DNA from: Desulfotomaculum sp.
GTDB taxonomy: Bacteria; Bacillota; Desulfotomaculia; Desulfotomaculales; Desulfallaceae
Length of the DNA: 64,000 nt
NCBI GenBank assembly: GCA_016841675.1
Contig: JAENYQ010000006.1
Span: forward strand, 19,893-83,892
Reading direction: 5' to 3'
The position numbers and the translations under genes were made by a program. The notes beneath the pieces were generated by a model, which saw only the letters and a list, made by a program, of their open reading frames with translations, had not been told where the DNA came from and searched no databases. Positions 18,016-26,918 of this stretch are shown one piece after another; position 1 is the first letter of the stretch, and each line of letters starts with the position of its first letter.

Positions 18016-18052
18016 TAATAAAAAATCCTCCGTCTTAATAAGACAGAGGACT
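18016..18052 (-). terminator. Terminator of the proximal cobalamin riboswitch
   Basis: On the minus strand TCCTCTGTCTTATTAAGACG pairs into a stem of about 11 bp followed by TTTTTTATT. It sits between the proximal riboswitch and the DUF2162 gene, the expected expression platform. Confidence 0.85.
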
Positions 18053-18127
18053 GATATCAGAGAAACATAACGCTTCTCCATACATAAGAAATCACCCCCC
18101 CTATCCGCGTAGGCAGTACGATACTCC

Positions 18128-18330
18128 GGGACAGGCAGGTCTCCTGGCTTAGGTTCATCAGTGTTGCCACGTCTTCCCATCCGGCACTCAATGACTCAAA
18201 AATAGCAAAACATTAAGTGCGGACAGTGACATTGTGTGGCATACTTCCCCTTTACAGTGGCGGGACCGCGCCGGATTCACACCGGCTTCCCTTTTAAGTT
18301 TGCACCCTTCTGGTGTAAACACCTGTCCGT
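18128..18330 (-). ncRNA. Cobalamin riboswitch, proximal
   Basis: The minus strand carries the B12-box hallmarks in order: AAGGGAAGCCGGTGTGAATC, CGCGGTCCCGCCACTGTAA, and GCCAGGAGACCTGCCTGTC. It precedes a terminator and the DUF2162-ExbB-DUF2149-CobN operon, so cobalamin should switch the operon off. Confidence 0.95.
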
Positions 18331-18423
18331 TTAAAAATTCATTTGTTGTTACGCTTGTCAACCAAATATATTATTTAACCTTTCTACCTTATTTTTACCC
18401 TTCAAGTAATCTAATAGGAGCAC

Positions 18424-18505
18424 AACACGTATTTTAATATTAACACGTATTTTAATATTAATAATAAATAATAAAACCTTAGCTCCCATGGGCTAAGGTT
18501 AACAA
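18424..18505 (-). terminator. Terminator of the distal cobalamin riboswitch, with an AT-rich tandem repeat
   Basis: Minus-strand AACCTTAGCCCATGGGAGCT continues AAGGTTTTATTATT, forming a 9 bp stem then a U-rich tail (18473-18500). Just beyond it the 17 bp unit acacgtattttaatatt is repeated in tandem (about 18424-18460). Confidence 0.75.
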
Positions 18506-18579
18506 GCCAGTAAGTTACCTTTACCTGTTAAGTTAAGGCAACCACACTAACCCTCTCCGCGGGAGGTTATCGTGTTTTA

Positions 18580-18750
18580 TCAGGTAAGGTCTCCTGACTC
18601 GTGGCTCATAGCGAACCTCCCGCCTTCCCAGGCTATTTAGAAAAACCCAGTGGCACTTTGGGAGCTGCTCCCCACTTACAGTGGCCGGACCGCCCGGGAT
18701 TTACACCCGGTTCCCTTTTCACCCCCGGCGTAACCGGAGGAACCTGAAGA
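18580..18750 (-). ncRNA. Cobalamin riboswitch, distal
   Basis: A second B12 element on the same strand: AAAGGGAACCGGGTGTAAAT, GGGCGGTCCGGCCACTGTAA and a terminal AGTCAGGAGACCTTACCTG. It is followed by its own terminator before the proximal element starts, so the operon has two complete cobalamin switches in series. Confidence 0.92.
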
Positions 18751-18869
18751 ACAAGTTATTTAATTTATGGATATTTTAACACTTTTTAAAAAATATGTCC
18801 ACTATTCGAGGCCGGCCTATAATACTCCCATAGGGTGGGACACAAAATTCAAAATGTAAGTTATACTAG

Positions 18870-19075
18870 AAACATGAAAAAACGAATGCGATGAAATTGA
18901 GGATATTCGTTATGCCGAGGCTGTTCTTCTAATCATGGGCTTTTCGCCTCAACACTGAACAAGCAATTTATTTTGTCTAAAGAGCAAATTCAACAGTTCT
19001 TAGATACGTTTTTTGAACAGTTACCTGCCTTTCTGAAATGTTCGCTTCAAAAAAAGGCGGCTGCTTGATATTAAT
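18870..19075 (+). pseudogene. Remnant of an unrecognised protein gene
   Basis: The forward strand reads NECDEIEDIRYAEAVLLIMG, then a stop, then in another frame FILSKEQIQQFLDTFFEQLP. Both pieces look protein-like but are short and interrupted. I do not recognise the family. The neighbourhood (frameshifted gene, IS scrap) supports decay. Confidence 0.3.
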
Positions 19076-19173
19076 TGTTTTCAATCGCTTACGTACAAAA
19101 GGCTTGAGCTTATTTTACAGGTGCTAAAGCTGAGTATTTATTTAAATAAGGGGACTGGGTATTGGAGGTTTCT

Positions 19174-20711
19174 ATGATTAATGAAAAAGTGTATTTGTTA
19201 TCTAAAGTTCGATTTTTTGCCGACCTTACTGCCCATGAATTAAGCGAACTAGCGAATGAATTTAAGTGGCAAGAGTATAAACAAGGAACTGATATCATAA
19301 AACGAGGCCAAACGGAACACCATTATTATGTTTTAATTAAGGGACAAGCTGAAGCATTAGTTTCTAAACAGGGAATTAATGCTTGGAAAGTAAATCTCTT
19401 CGGCCCATATGATACCTTCGGTGAAATCTCTCTGTTCACAAAAAAACCTGCACCAACGACGGTTCGTTGCTTAGAAGATTGCCGCGTTTTAGTATTAAAT
19501 GCCGATAATTTTACTCAAATGCTGATAAGGTGGCCTAAACTTTATCAAAAATTTATTGAACAGCTATACAATAGTTTAACTGATGTTAATCATGAAATAT
19601 GGAATGCTAAATATAGAGATTTTTTAAGTTTAACTTTGCAGCTAACCCATTATAAGGATAGATTTTACGAAACTTGGGGAGGTGTCCGAACAACTAGGGA
19701 AATTGAAAATAAAATTGCCGAGTTGGTTAAAACAAAGGAAAACTTGCTTCTATTTGGTGAACGAGGCACAGGACGGCAAATGCTGGCCTGGTATTTACAT
19801 AAACGCAGGTTTGGAGAATCGGCCACCTTTGTAGTTATTGATGGGCGTTATTTTGATCAGCAGTGGAGCGAAATGATGTTTAAATCTGGAGAAGAAGGTA
19901 CTTCAGCATTTAATTTTTTTGAAATAATCCATAATGGTACACTATTGTTCCGGGAAATAAATGAAATATCCCCCAAGACTCAATTAAAATTAGCTGAATG
20001 CCTAAAAATGAAAAAACTGAACTGCCTTGTGATAGCTAGCTTACAAGGGAACGTGGATCAATTGTCCCCTAAAATAATACCGGAATTAATGGAGTGCCTT
20101 AACCAAACTTATACAATAACACCGTTACGCGAACGGAAAAGGGATATCCCAATCATAGCCCAGGGTATCTTAGAAAAACTAGCCCTTAAGCATCATAGGA
20201 CGACCCCTGTTCTCAGCAAAGAAGCGGTTAAGTTACTTCTTTCTCATAATTATCGACAGGGAAATGTGACTGAGTTAATTCAAGTGCTGGAAAGGGCATT
20301 TTTTCTGGCTGAAGATAATTCAATTGGGCTGGAGCACATTTTTTTTGGTCCTACAGCTCAAAAAATCGGAAGCACGGTTAATCTTCTTTCGTGGCCAAGT
20401 ATTGAAAACATATTAAAAAGAGGAGTGCTTATTTCTTGGCTTAGGCGTATTACCGCAGCTATTTTTATATCAATAATTTTATTATTACTGCTGACTCCCA
20501 AAACAGCTATGGCTAACTTAATTGTTACTTTAGTTTGGTGTTTAGGCTGGCCTGTTTGGGGTTAGGCCTTAAAACCCCTGTAGGGATAAATCAAGTCTTT
20601 TATGTTTCTGCTTTCGCAGTAGGAGCAACAATCGCCATTTCAATTGGTTTGCTTTTGACGATTTTTGCATTTATTATGGTGATCATTCGGAAAAAACTAG
20701 CAAAAAAATAA
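19174..20711 (+). pseudogene. cNMP-binding/AAA+ membrane regulator, 3' end frameshifted
   Basis: From ATG 19174 (GGAGG upstream): a cyclic-nucleotide-binding domain (residues ~10-125), then a degenerate sigma-54-activator AAA+ domain (~170-390) with GERGTGRQ as Walker A and FREINE for Walker B, and hydrophobic segments at the C terminus. The GAFTGA loop is replaced by GTSAFN, so it cannot drive sigma-54. The frame stops at 20565, but a different frame continues immediately with GLKTPVGINQVFYVSAFAVG, a membrane helix and a basic tail to 20711. This suggests an internal deletion or frameshift in a longer membrane protein. Confidence 0.65.
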
Positions 20712-20911
20712 GATCCACACCGTAATCTCAAATTGTCAAAGCTTTCATTGCTGGGACTTTTCACGGGCTTGATGATAAGCACTTGAAGGCTTATCTTAAC
20801 GAATTTTGCTACCGCTTTAATCTCCGTCGATTCAAAGGAAAATTGTTCAATTGTCTCGTAAAGTGCTGTCTTTCATCGCCTAATATTACCTTTACTGGGC
20901 TAACGGTATAA
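20712..20911 (+). mobile_element. 3' scrap of an IS1595-family transposase
   Basis: The frame ending at 20911 reads VKAFIAGTFHGLDDKHLKAY then LNEFCYRFNLRR, the conserved C-terminal block of ISXO2-like (IS1595) transposases. HTVISN, expected just before it, lies in another frame. Most of the transposase and the inverted repeats are missing, so the element is dead. Confidence 0.75.
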
Positions 20912-20929
20912 TCATGTTTTTTAATTGCG

Positions 20930-21202
20930 TTACTTCATAAGTGCGGGTATTAACCACCCTTTTAGCTTACCAAATTTGCACATGTCATCATATATTTTTG
21001 TCTCTGTGTGAAGGTTTTTTATAGCTAAACCACGCATAACATCATTAGTTATATATGTACGAACAGTATGAGTTAGTGTTGTCATCAAATTTTCAACACC
21101 TGACTGCCAACAATAAAAAATGCCATGAAGGTGACTTGCTCTCTCCAGAGTGTATTTACCATAAACAATTATTTGTGAGAATTCACCAACCTTCATTTGC
21201 AC
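20930..21202 (-). CDS. Small protein of unknown function downstream of tetR
   Basis: 90 residues, soluble, mixed composition, beginning MQMKVGEFSQIIVYGKYTL (or from the internal ATG two codons later) with AAAGGGG upstream. The end (YDDMCKFGKLKGWLIPALMK) vaguely recalls the tail of CotF-like spore coat proteins, but I cannot assign it. It lies 30 bp after the TetR gene and is probably in its operon. Confidence 0.5.
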   Translation of the reverse strand: MQMKVGEFSQIIVYGKYTLERASHLHGIFYCWQSGVENLMTTLTHTVRTYITNDVMRGLAIKNLHTETKIYDDMCKFGKLKGWLIPALMK

Positions 21203-21231
21203 TTACCCCTTTATAAAAATTTTTCTGTACT

Positions 21232-21831
21232 TTATGCTTTAACCCAGCATTTCCTAAGGTAATCTATTATTTCATCCGCCCGGTTAATCAGGCCTTTCCC
21301 ATTTCCTTCTATTGACCAACGGAAAACAGTGGTTTGCACTAACCCCATGCAGGAAGTAGCAGCCATGTCAACATTTAAATCCTTGCGGAAGGTTCCTTTT
21401 TCAATGCCCTCTTGGATAATTCCGTGCAAAAAAGCATAATATCCATTAATGTTTTGTAAGTACATTTCCCTGAGTAAATGGCTACCGAGATATATTTGTT
21501 CGGAAAAAATTACTCGTGGTATTCCCTGGTTTTCTTCCAAGAGATTGAATTGAAAACGAATGATTCTTAATAATTTCTGTAAAGAATCACCCGTATCGGA
21601 GTCAATCTCCGTTATTTTTTTGTGCAAATTCTCTTGCACAAATTTGAGCGCAAAAACTAAGATATCATTTTTGCTTTCGAAATATTTGTAGATAGCGGCT
21701 TCTGATATTCCTACCTCTTTGGCTAACCTTTTAGTTGTAAGTTTATCAACTCCTTGTTTGGCTATAATTTTTAAGGCAGCCTGACTTATTTGTAGTCTTC
21801 TTTCCATTTGAGTTGTTTTTTCTTGGATCAT
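21232..21831 (-). CDS. TetR/AcrR family regulator
   Basis: 199 residues from ATG 21831 (GGAGG 8 nt upstream). The N-terminal HTH is clear: ALKIIAKQGVDKLTTKRLAK followed by EVGISEAAIYKYFESKNDIL. The C-terminal region is the variable ligand domain. Its own leader has the near-palindrome GGTGAATACTTACTTAA, and a similar sequence lies at 22008-22030, so autoregulation and control of the divergent, now degraded, gene at 22042 are likely. Confidence 0.85.
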   Translation of the reverse strand: MIQEKTTQMERRLQISQAALKIIAKQGVDKLTTKRLAKEVGISEAAIYKYFESKNDILVFALKFVQENLHKKITEIDSDTGDSLQKLLRIIRFQFNLLEENQGIPRVIFSEQIYLGSHLLREMYLQNINGYYAFLHGIIQEGIEKGTFRKDLNVDMAATSCMGLVQTTVFRWSIEGNGKGLINRADEIIDYLRKCWVKA

Positions 21832-21840
21832 AGAATCCTC

Positions 21841-21865
21841 CAATGATTAAGTAAGTATTCACCAA
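21841..21865. promoter_or_regulatory. Putative TetR operator 1
   Basis: Reads GGTGAATACTTACTTAA on the minus strand, overlapping the leader of the TetR gene. It shares GGTGA-n-TACTTACT with the site at 22008. Confidence 0.45.
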
Positions 21866-22007
21866 CTTTCTAGTCAAATTTATACAAAATTATTTTATTT
21901 GTCAAGTTTTCAACTTTTGCGCCCCCAAAAGGGCTTTGAAAGTTTAAAAAACGCTGATTAAACTCAGAAAGCAAAGCTTGACAACGGAACCTTTCATGTT
22001 TAATATT

Positions 22008-22030
22008 TGGTGAGTAAATACTTACTAAGG
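22008..22030. promoter_or_regulatory. Putative TetR operator 2
   Basis: GGTGAGTAAATACTTACTAA contains the inverted halves AGTAA/TTACT around AT. It lies just upstream of the broken gene at 22042 and matches the tetR leader site. Confidence 0.45.
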
Positions 22031-22041
22031 ATGGTGAGATT

Positions 22042-22254
22042 ATGGAAAAACATGGAGTAGTTGTTAAGTTCAGATGTTTCCATAGCCGTAGCCCTGTTAA
22101 AAAAGGTGCCAGATAAGTGTGCAATTTTTAGGAAACTGGTTTTGCCGCTGCGCGACTGGGTTTGACGGTAGTAGCAATAGTACTAATTGGGTACCATGTG
22201 GAATTGATTGCCGGTACATTAATTTACAGTATAGCGAAACAGAGGGGAAATTAA
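22042..22254 (+). pseudogene. Degraded membrane-protein gene divergent from tetR
   Basis: A 24-codon frame (MEKHGVVVKFRCFHSR...) is followed after a frame change by GLTVVAIVLIGYHVELIAGT then LIYSIAKQRGN, a single membrane helix and stop. This looks like the two ends of a deleted TetR-controlled membrane protein. No function can be assigned. Confidence 0.35.
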
Positions 22255-22292
22255 AGGGTGTGTAATAAACCCGTACAAAGGAGTTATCTGAA

Positions 22293-22955
22293 ATGAATAA
22301 AATAAATAGTGCAAATAAACGCCTTACGCTAGTTGACAAGTTGAGATTAGTGGTACAAATCTTCTGTTTAATTGTATTTATTTTTTTAATATCTATAAAT
22401 CAAAATAAAATATGGATGAATATTATGCTAGGTTCATTCATGATTACCTTTATATTTGGCCGTTTTTATTGTGGATGGATTTGCCCGATAAACACGTTAA
22501 TGCGGCTGGTTGATTGGTTGGCAAAAAAGTTAAAAATACAGCATAACGATATACCACCTGTTTTAAAATCACCCTGGTTGCGTTATGTTATTTTTATATT
22601 ATTTTTGGTATCAATGATTTTACTTAAGGATATTATCAAATTAAACATGTTGCTTATCATCATGCCGTTTGCTTTGCTGGTTACGGTATTTTTACCGTCT
22701 GCAGCCTGGCATAGATATCTTTGCCCGTTTGGTATATTGTTCAGTATCCCAGCACGATTATCATTGTTTAATTTCGGAATAAACAATGATAATTGTGCGT
22801 CTTGCGGTAGGTGTAGAAAAATATGTCCCGGCGTTGCCGTGGAAGAAGAACGTACAAAAGGGAAACGCTTTTTTGTTTTGCCCCGGCATTGTCTGCTTTG
22901 TTTTGAATGTACTAAATTTTGCCCCCAAAAAGCTATTAGTGTGTGTAAGCGATAG
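22293..22955 (+). CDS. NapH/CcoG-like membrane polyferredoxin
   Basis: 220 residues with four or five membrane helices, the membrane motif FYCGWICPINTLMR and YLCPFG, then a C-terminal pair of cysteine clusters: CASCGRCRKICPG and CLLCFECTKFCPQ, enough for two [4Fe-4S] clusters. The pattern is that of NapH-type quinol or ferredoxin electron-transfer proteins. GAAATG start with AAAGGAG upstream. It stands alone; possible partner enzymes are not adjacent. Confidence 0.85.
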   Translation: MNKINSANKRLTLVDKLRLVVQIFCLIVFIFLISINQNKIWMNIMLGSFMITFIFGRFYCGWICPINTLMRLVDWLAKKLKIQHNDIPPVLKSPWLRYVIFILFLVSMILLKDIIKLNMLLIIMPFALLVTVFLPSAAWHRYLCPFGILFSIPARLSLFNFGINNDNCASCGRCRKICPGVAVEEERTKGKRFFVLPRHCLLCFECTKFCPQKAISVCKR

Positions 22956-23084
22956 GCGCACCGCTTCGCCAAAGCCAAACACGTCGGCATTCAACTTCTG
23001 GGCCTCCAGCCCAAATAAAAGGGCCTAAAAAGACCCAATTTATAGTTTGAACAAATTAACATAACGGAGGCAGAAAGGTTAACT

Positions 23085-23365
23085 AAGATCAACATCATCA
23101 CCCTGCGTAATGTTAAAGACGCAGCCCGCCAAATTAAAGCTTCGGGCGCCCAGTGGGTACTAATCAAAGGGGGACATTTAGAAGAACAGAACGATTTGGT
23201 TACGGATGTATTATACGACGGATGGGAATTTCACACCATTACCGCTCCCAGAATTTCAACTCGCCCTCTGCACGGCACAGGTTGTGCCCTGGCCTCCTGC
23301 TTGACCGCAAAACTTGTCCAAGGTTTCTCCATGCAACAGGCGGTGGAGAATTCTTACTCTTTAAC
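23085..23365 (+). pseudogene. thiD: 3' part of thiD (HMP-P kinase), truncated at both ends
   Basis: The forward frame reads ITLRNVKDAARQIKASGAQW, VLIKGGHLEEQNDLVTDVLYDG, RISTRPLHGTGCALASCLTA and FSMQQAVENSY, clear ThiD C-terminal blocks with the GTGC anion-hole motif. There is no start codon and the N-terminal 170 residues are gone. Its 3' end runs into the convergent aminotransferase gene, so the coding strands collide. This is a rearrangement scar. Confidence 0.8.
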
Positions 23366-24544
23366 AGCCTGTTCCAATCTCTCCAGCGCTTGTTGCAGTA
23401 TAATGCGGGGGCAGGCCAGGTTAAACCTTTGAAAACCCCCGCCACCGGACCCGAAGACGTACCCGTCATCCAGTGCTAAACGGGCCTTACTACGCATAAA
23501 ATGCTGCAGCTCAAGGGCATTCATACCTAAACTTCTCAGATCAACCCAGGCCAGATAGGTTCCTTCCGGCTTAATCACTTTAAGTCGGGGAATTTTATTA
23601 TTAATGTAATCGGTAAAGAACTTTACATTAGCCCTCAAATATAGCAGTAACTGGTGGAGGTACTCATCACCGTAGCGGAAGGCAGCCTCAAGCGCAATAT
23701 AGCCAAAGGAATTGCCGCTGTTTTGGCCGGCCCTGGACCTAATAAACTCATTACGCCAATGCTCATTGGGAATAACAGCAAAGGAAGTGGCCAATCCAGC
23801 TAAATTAAATGTTTTGCTGGCAGACATAAAAGTTATGGTCTGCTGTTCAAACTCCCGGGATATGGTTGAGGTAACCGTATGTTTAACATCACCAACCAGT
23901 AATGCACAATGAACTTCATCAGCAATAAGCATACAGTTGTTTTTAATGCAAATTTCACCTAAAGCAGTTAGCTCTTCCTTTGACCAGACTCTCCCGACAG
24001 GATTATGCGGGCTGCATAAAATAAGCATCTTAATCCGGGGCATCCGTACCGGAAAGGCCGTGACAGGTTTAAATAGCTGTTCCAGATTATTAAAGTCCAT
24101 GGTATACCGCTCACCGTCAAAGGCCAAATGGTTATGTAGAACCTGGCAACCGTTGTCTCTAATGGCGTTAAAAAAAGGATAATATACCGGGGACTGCACT
24201 ATTACCTCATCTCCAGGATTGGTAAAAGCCCCCACCGCTGAATATAACCCATTAACCACCCCGGCCGTAAATACTAGCCATTCTTTTTTTATTTTCCAGC
24301 CGTAGTCCCTGGCCAGCCGTTCAATTATAGCTTCATACAACGATTTTGGTGGAAATGAATAGCCATAGACGGGGTCATTGGCCCGTTCTTTAATAGCCTC
24401 AACCACCGGTTCCGGGCAGGGAAAATCCATATCTGCCACCCACATATTAATTAAATCATCCCTGCCAAATAATTTAATACTCTTGTCCCATTTTATACTA
24501 TTGGTATTTTTCCTGTTAATAATATGGTCAAAGTTGTATAGCAT
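23354..24544 (-). CDS. MalY/PatB-type PLP C-S lyase or aminotransferase
   Basis: 396-residue fold-type I PLP enzyme. Blocks: WVADMDFPCPEPVVEAI, YGYSFPP, FTAGVVNGLYSAVGAFTNPG, QSPVYYPF, ILCSPHNPVGRVW, LIADEVHCALL (PLP-binding Asp), SASKTFNLAGLATS (Schiff-base Lys) and GTYLAWVDLR. These match the PatB/MalY cystathionine beta-lyase group. It is monocistronic and converges on the thiD scrap. Confidence 0.88.
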   Translation of the reverse strand: MLYNFDHIINRKNTNSIKWDKSIKLFGRDDLINMWVADMDFPCPEPVVEAIKERANDPVYGYSFPPKSLYEAIIERLARDYGWKIKKEWLVFTAGVVNGLYSAVGAFTNPGDEVIVQSPVYYPFFNAIRDNGCQVLHNHLAFDGERYTMDFNNLEQLFKPVTAFPVRMPRIKMLILCSPHNPVGRVWSKEELTALGEICIKNNCMLIADEVHCALLVGDVKHTVTSTISREFEQQTITFMSASKTFNLAGLATSFAVIPNEHWRNEFIRSRAGQNSGNSFGYIALEAAFRYGDEYLHQLLLYLRANVKFFTDYINNKIPRLKVIKPEGTYLAWVDLRSLGMNALELQHFMRSKARLALDDGYVFGSGGGGFQRFNLACPRIILQQALERLEQAVKE

Positions 24545-24636
24545 CTTTTATACCACCATTTTATAGTTTTTATATTTTAGCCTGGTAATCACCTGTTAAC
24601 CCATAATCAGACGCATTTAGGAGAGACGAGCAGTTT

Positions 24637-26397
24637 TTATTTTAGATGGTGCGCGGCGAGGTTTTGGTTATTCTTTAACTTGTCATACAAAGTAGCCCTG
24701 CTAATACCTAATAGTTTTGCCGCCTTGGACTTATTGCCTCCTGTAATTTTTAGTACTTTTGATATTGTTTCATGCTCTGCTTCTTTTGCTACTATCGACA
24801 AAGCAAGCCCAGGATCCTGATTATACTCTTTATCTTGCTCCCAGGAATTAATTCCTAAATCAGCTATTTGAATTGAGTCTCGGTGGCAATAAATTACCGC
24901 CCGTTCGATTATATTTTCCAATTCCCTAACATTTCCGGGCCACTGATAAGTTCTTAAAAATTCCATAACTTGGTTTGCTACACCATCAATTTGTTTTCCA
25001 GATTCTTTATTACATCTATTTAAAAAATACTCTAATAAAAATGGAATATCCTCAATATGCTCTCTTAAAGGTGGCAGCGTAATGGCCAACACCTTTAACC
25101 TGTAATAAAGGTCCTTTCTAAACCGCCCTTCTTTTTTAAGCTGATATAAATTTTTATTTGTCGCGGCAAGTATACGGACATCAATTCCTTTTGTCCTAAT
25201 GCCCCCCACCCGCTCTATTTCTTTCTCCTGGATCACACGCAATAACTTGCTTTGCAAAGGCAAGGGCATGTCACCAATTTCATCTAGAAAAATAGTACCT
25301 CCATCGGCAAGCTCAAATTTACCTGGTTTGCCATGCCTGAGGGCACCCGTAAACGCCCCTCCTTCGTAACCAAACAATTCCGCTTCGGCCAGCTCGGTAG
25401 GTATCGCAACACAATTTACCTTTACAAAGGGGCGTTTAAAACGGTCGCTTGCATTATGGATAGCCTGCGCCAATAGCTCTTTTCCCGTACCAGTTTCGCC
25501 ATAAATAAGAACCGTGGAAGAACTTGTAGCGGCCTGTAGAGCTTGTTTTTTAATTTCTTCCATGCTTGCACTCCTGCCAATTATACTTTCAAATGTATAC
25601 TTAGTACCGTTCAACTTAGATAGTTCGTTATTATTTTTTAGCTGTTGGACTAGAGAAACTCTTTGCGTATGCTCTTCATTTTTAATGTAATGTTTGGCCG
25701 CCCCGATTTCCGCGGCATCCTGTAAAATTAAAATTGCTCCTTGTGTCTTGCCGGCATGAATAATCGGGAGCCCATTGACAATGAAAGTCGATGACAAAAA
25801 TTTCACTTTTTGTGGTCCTGTCCAAACCCCATTGATGATTTCCTCAAACGGCAGGTACGGTAATAATTCTTGAATTTGTTCTCCAACTCGAACATCTGGA
25901 AGCAGCCGGTTAAGATAAACACTGACTAAATTTATGATTCCCCATTCATCGGTAGCAACAAGCCCGCAGGGTGCTTGTTGGAATATATTAGATAGTTCTT
26001 CATATAAAATTTCAATGTGGTCAAGCAGATGCATTACAGCGTAAGCCTGGGTAATGGTTCCACTCGGTCTGCCATTAGGATCTATTACTGGGGTCTGTCC
26101 AATACGAGGGTTACGTAACCACCGTATTAATTCAGTAAAATTATTAAAGGTTTTATCCTCCCGAAAGTACATGATGTCCCGCAGATAGTATTTTTCTATG
26201 CTGGTATCAAGGCTGATTCCTTGAAGTAGGCAATCGTATAAATTGTGGCGGGTAAACATGCCAATTAACATCCCATCTTTGTTAATCACAGGAATACCTG
26301 TCAACCTGGCGCTACGGTAGGCAAGCAGAGCATCTTTCATTGTGCTGTCAGGATTTAGGGATATATTAACCGGCTCCATAATATCCTTTGCTTTCAT
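24637..26397 (-). CDS. CBS-PAS-sigma-54 activator (candidate Mo/W regulator)
   Basis: 586 residues from ATG 26397, preceded by GGAAGGTGG. Order: two CBS domains (1-125; IMEPVNISLNPDSTMKDAL, TGIPVINKDG), a PAS domain (~135-230), the AAA+ domain (~270-510) with GETGTGKE, an intact GAFTGA sigma-54 loop and DGGTIFLDEIGDMPL, and a Fis-type HTH (GNKSKAAKLLGISRATLYDK). CBS domains often bind adenine nucleotides, so the signal could be energetic. Its leader contains two Moco-type riboswitches, and two sigma-54 promoters with a shared palindromic upstream site lie ahead of bamB-like and fdhA. I infer it activates those promoters. Confidence 0.9.
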   Translation of the reverse strand: MKAKDIMEPVNISLNPDSTMKDALLAYRSARLTGIPVINKDGMLIGMFTRHNLYDCLLQGISLDTSIEKYYLRDIMYFREDKTFNNFTELIRWLRNPRIGQTPVIDPNGRPSGTITQAYAVMHLLDHIEILYEELSNIFQQAPCGLVATDEWGIINLVSVYLNRLLPDVRVGEQIQELLPYLPFEEIINGVWTGPQKVKFLSSTFIVNGLPIIHAGKTQGAILILQDAAEIGAAKHYIKNEEHTQRVSLVQQLKNNNELSKLNGTKYTFESIIGRSASMEEIKKQALQAATSSSTVLIYGETGTGKELLAQAIHNASDRFKRPFVKVNCVAIPTELAEAELFGYEGGAFTGALRHGKPGKFELADGGTIFLDEIGDMPLPLQSKLLRVIQEKEIERVGGIRTKGIDVRILAATNKNLYQLKKEGRFRKDLYYRLKVLAITLPPLREHIEDIPFLLEYFLNRCNKESGKQIDGVANQVMEFLRTYQWPGNVRELENIIERAVIYCHRDSIQIADLGINSWEQDKEYNQDPGLALSIVAKEAEHETISKVLKITGGNKSKAAKLLGISRATLYDKLKNNQNLAAHHLK

Positions 26398-26470
26398 AAG
26401 TGCCACCTTCCACCAAATTTTAAATAATTTCTCTTAAGATATACCGTTTTAATTTGTGACTATTGCACAT

Positions 26471-26512
26471 AAAAACGCCGGGCTGCATTGCGAAAAGCAA
26501 AGCTAGCCCGGC
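26471..26512 (-). terminator. Terminator after Moco-type riboswitch ahead of the sigma-54 activator
   Basis: Minus strand GCCGGGCTAGC pairs with GCAGCCCGGC, followed by GTTTTTATG. The sequence is nearly the same as the one at 31066-31108, so the platform was copied along with the aptamer. Confidence 0.85.
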
Positions 26513-26527
26513 ATAAATTCCGGATCC

Positions 26528-26624
26528 AGTCTCCTTTTCGCAATGGAAGGCATGCCGGTTTCCCAACTTACCCTAAAGGCCTGGCAACCATACCTTTGGG
26601 CTAAGGTTTGTCAGGCTCGGAGAA
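26528..26624 (-). ncRNA. Moco/Tuco-type riboswitch, proximal to the sigma-54 activator
   Basis: Minus strand runs TTCTCCGAGCCTGACAAACC, then GGGAAACCGGCATGCC and TTCCATTGCGAAAAGGAG. The CUCCGAGCC, GGGAAACCGG and terminal GGAAAGGAG blocks recur in nine places in this window and match my memory of the Moco RNA motif (molybdenum or tungsten cofactor). It is followed by a terminator, then the activator gene. Confidence 0.82.
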
Positions 26625-26639
26625 TAATTACTATACAAT

Positions 26640-26918
26640 TTTGCAGGGTATCCCTTTATCGGTTCCCGACCTCAAGGGTATAAAGAAACCCTTATTAACG
26701 CCTAATGTATTTGCTTATCTCTCACAGTAGCTGAAACATGTTAGTACATCCAATATCGCTTTCATTTATTATGGTTACCAAGTTAATGAATAAAAACAGG
26801 AGCGACAATTACCTACGGGTTCATATTGGCCTATGGATCCAGCAAATTATTCCACCTGGTTTTAAGACCGTTATGTTTTTGTAAGCATATTGCCGCCAGC
26901 ATTAACTACCGATTCAAG
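26640..26918. other. Spacer between the two riboswitches with scraps of sequence shared with 52.4 and 57.1 kb
   Basis: Contains ttatcggttcccgacctcaa, which recurs with two changes at about 52491, and gaccgttatg / gcatattgccgccagcat, similar to 57.1 kb. No intact gene is visible. The shared pieces suggest remains of a common, possibly metal-transport, gene. Confidence 0.35.
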
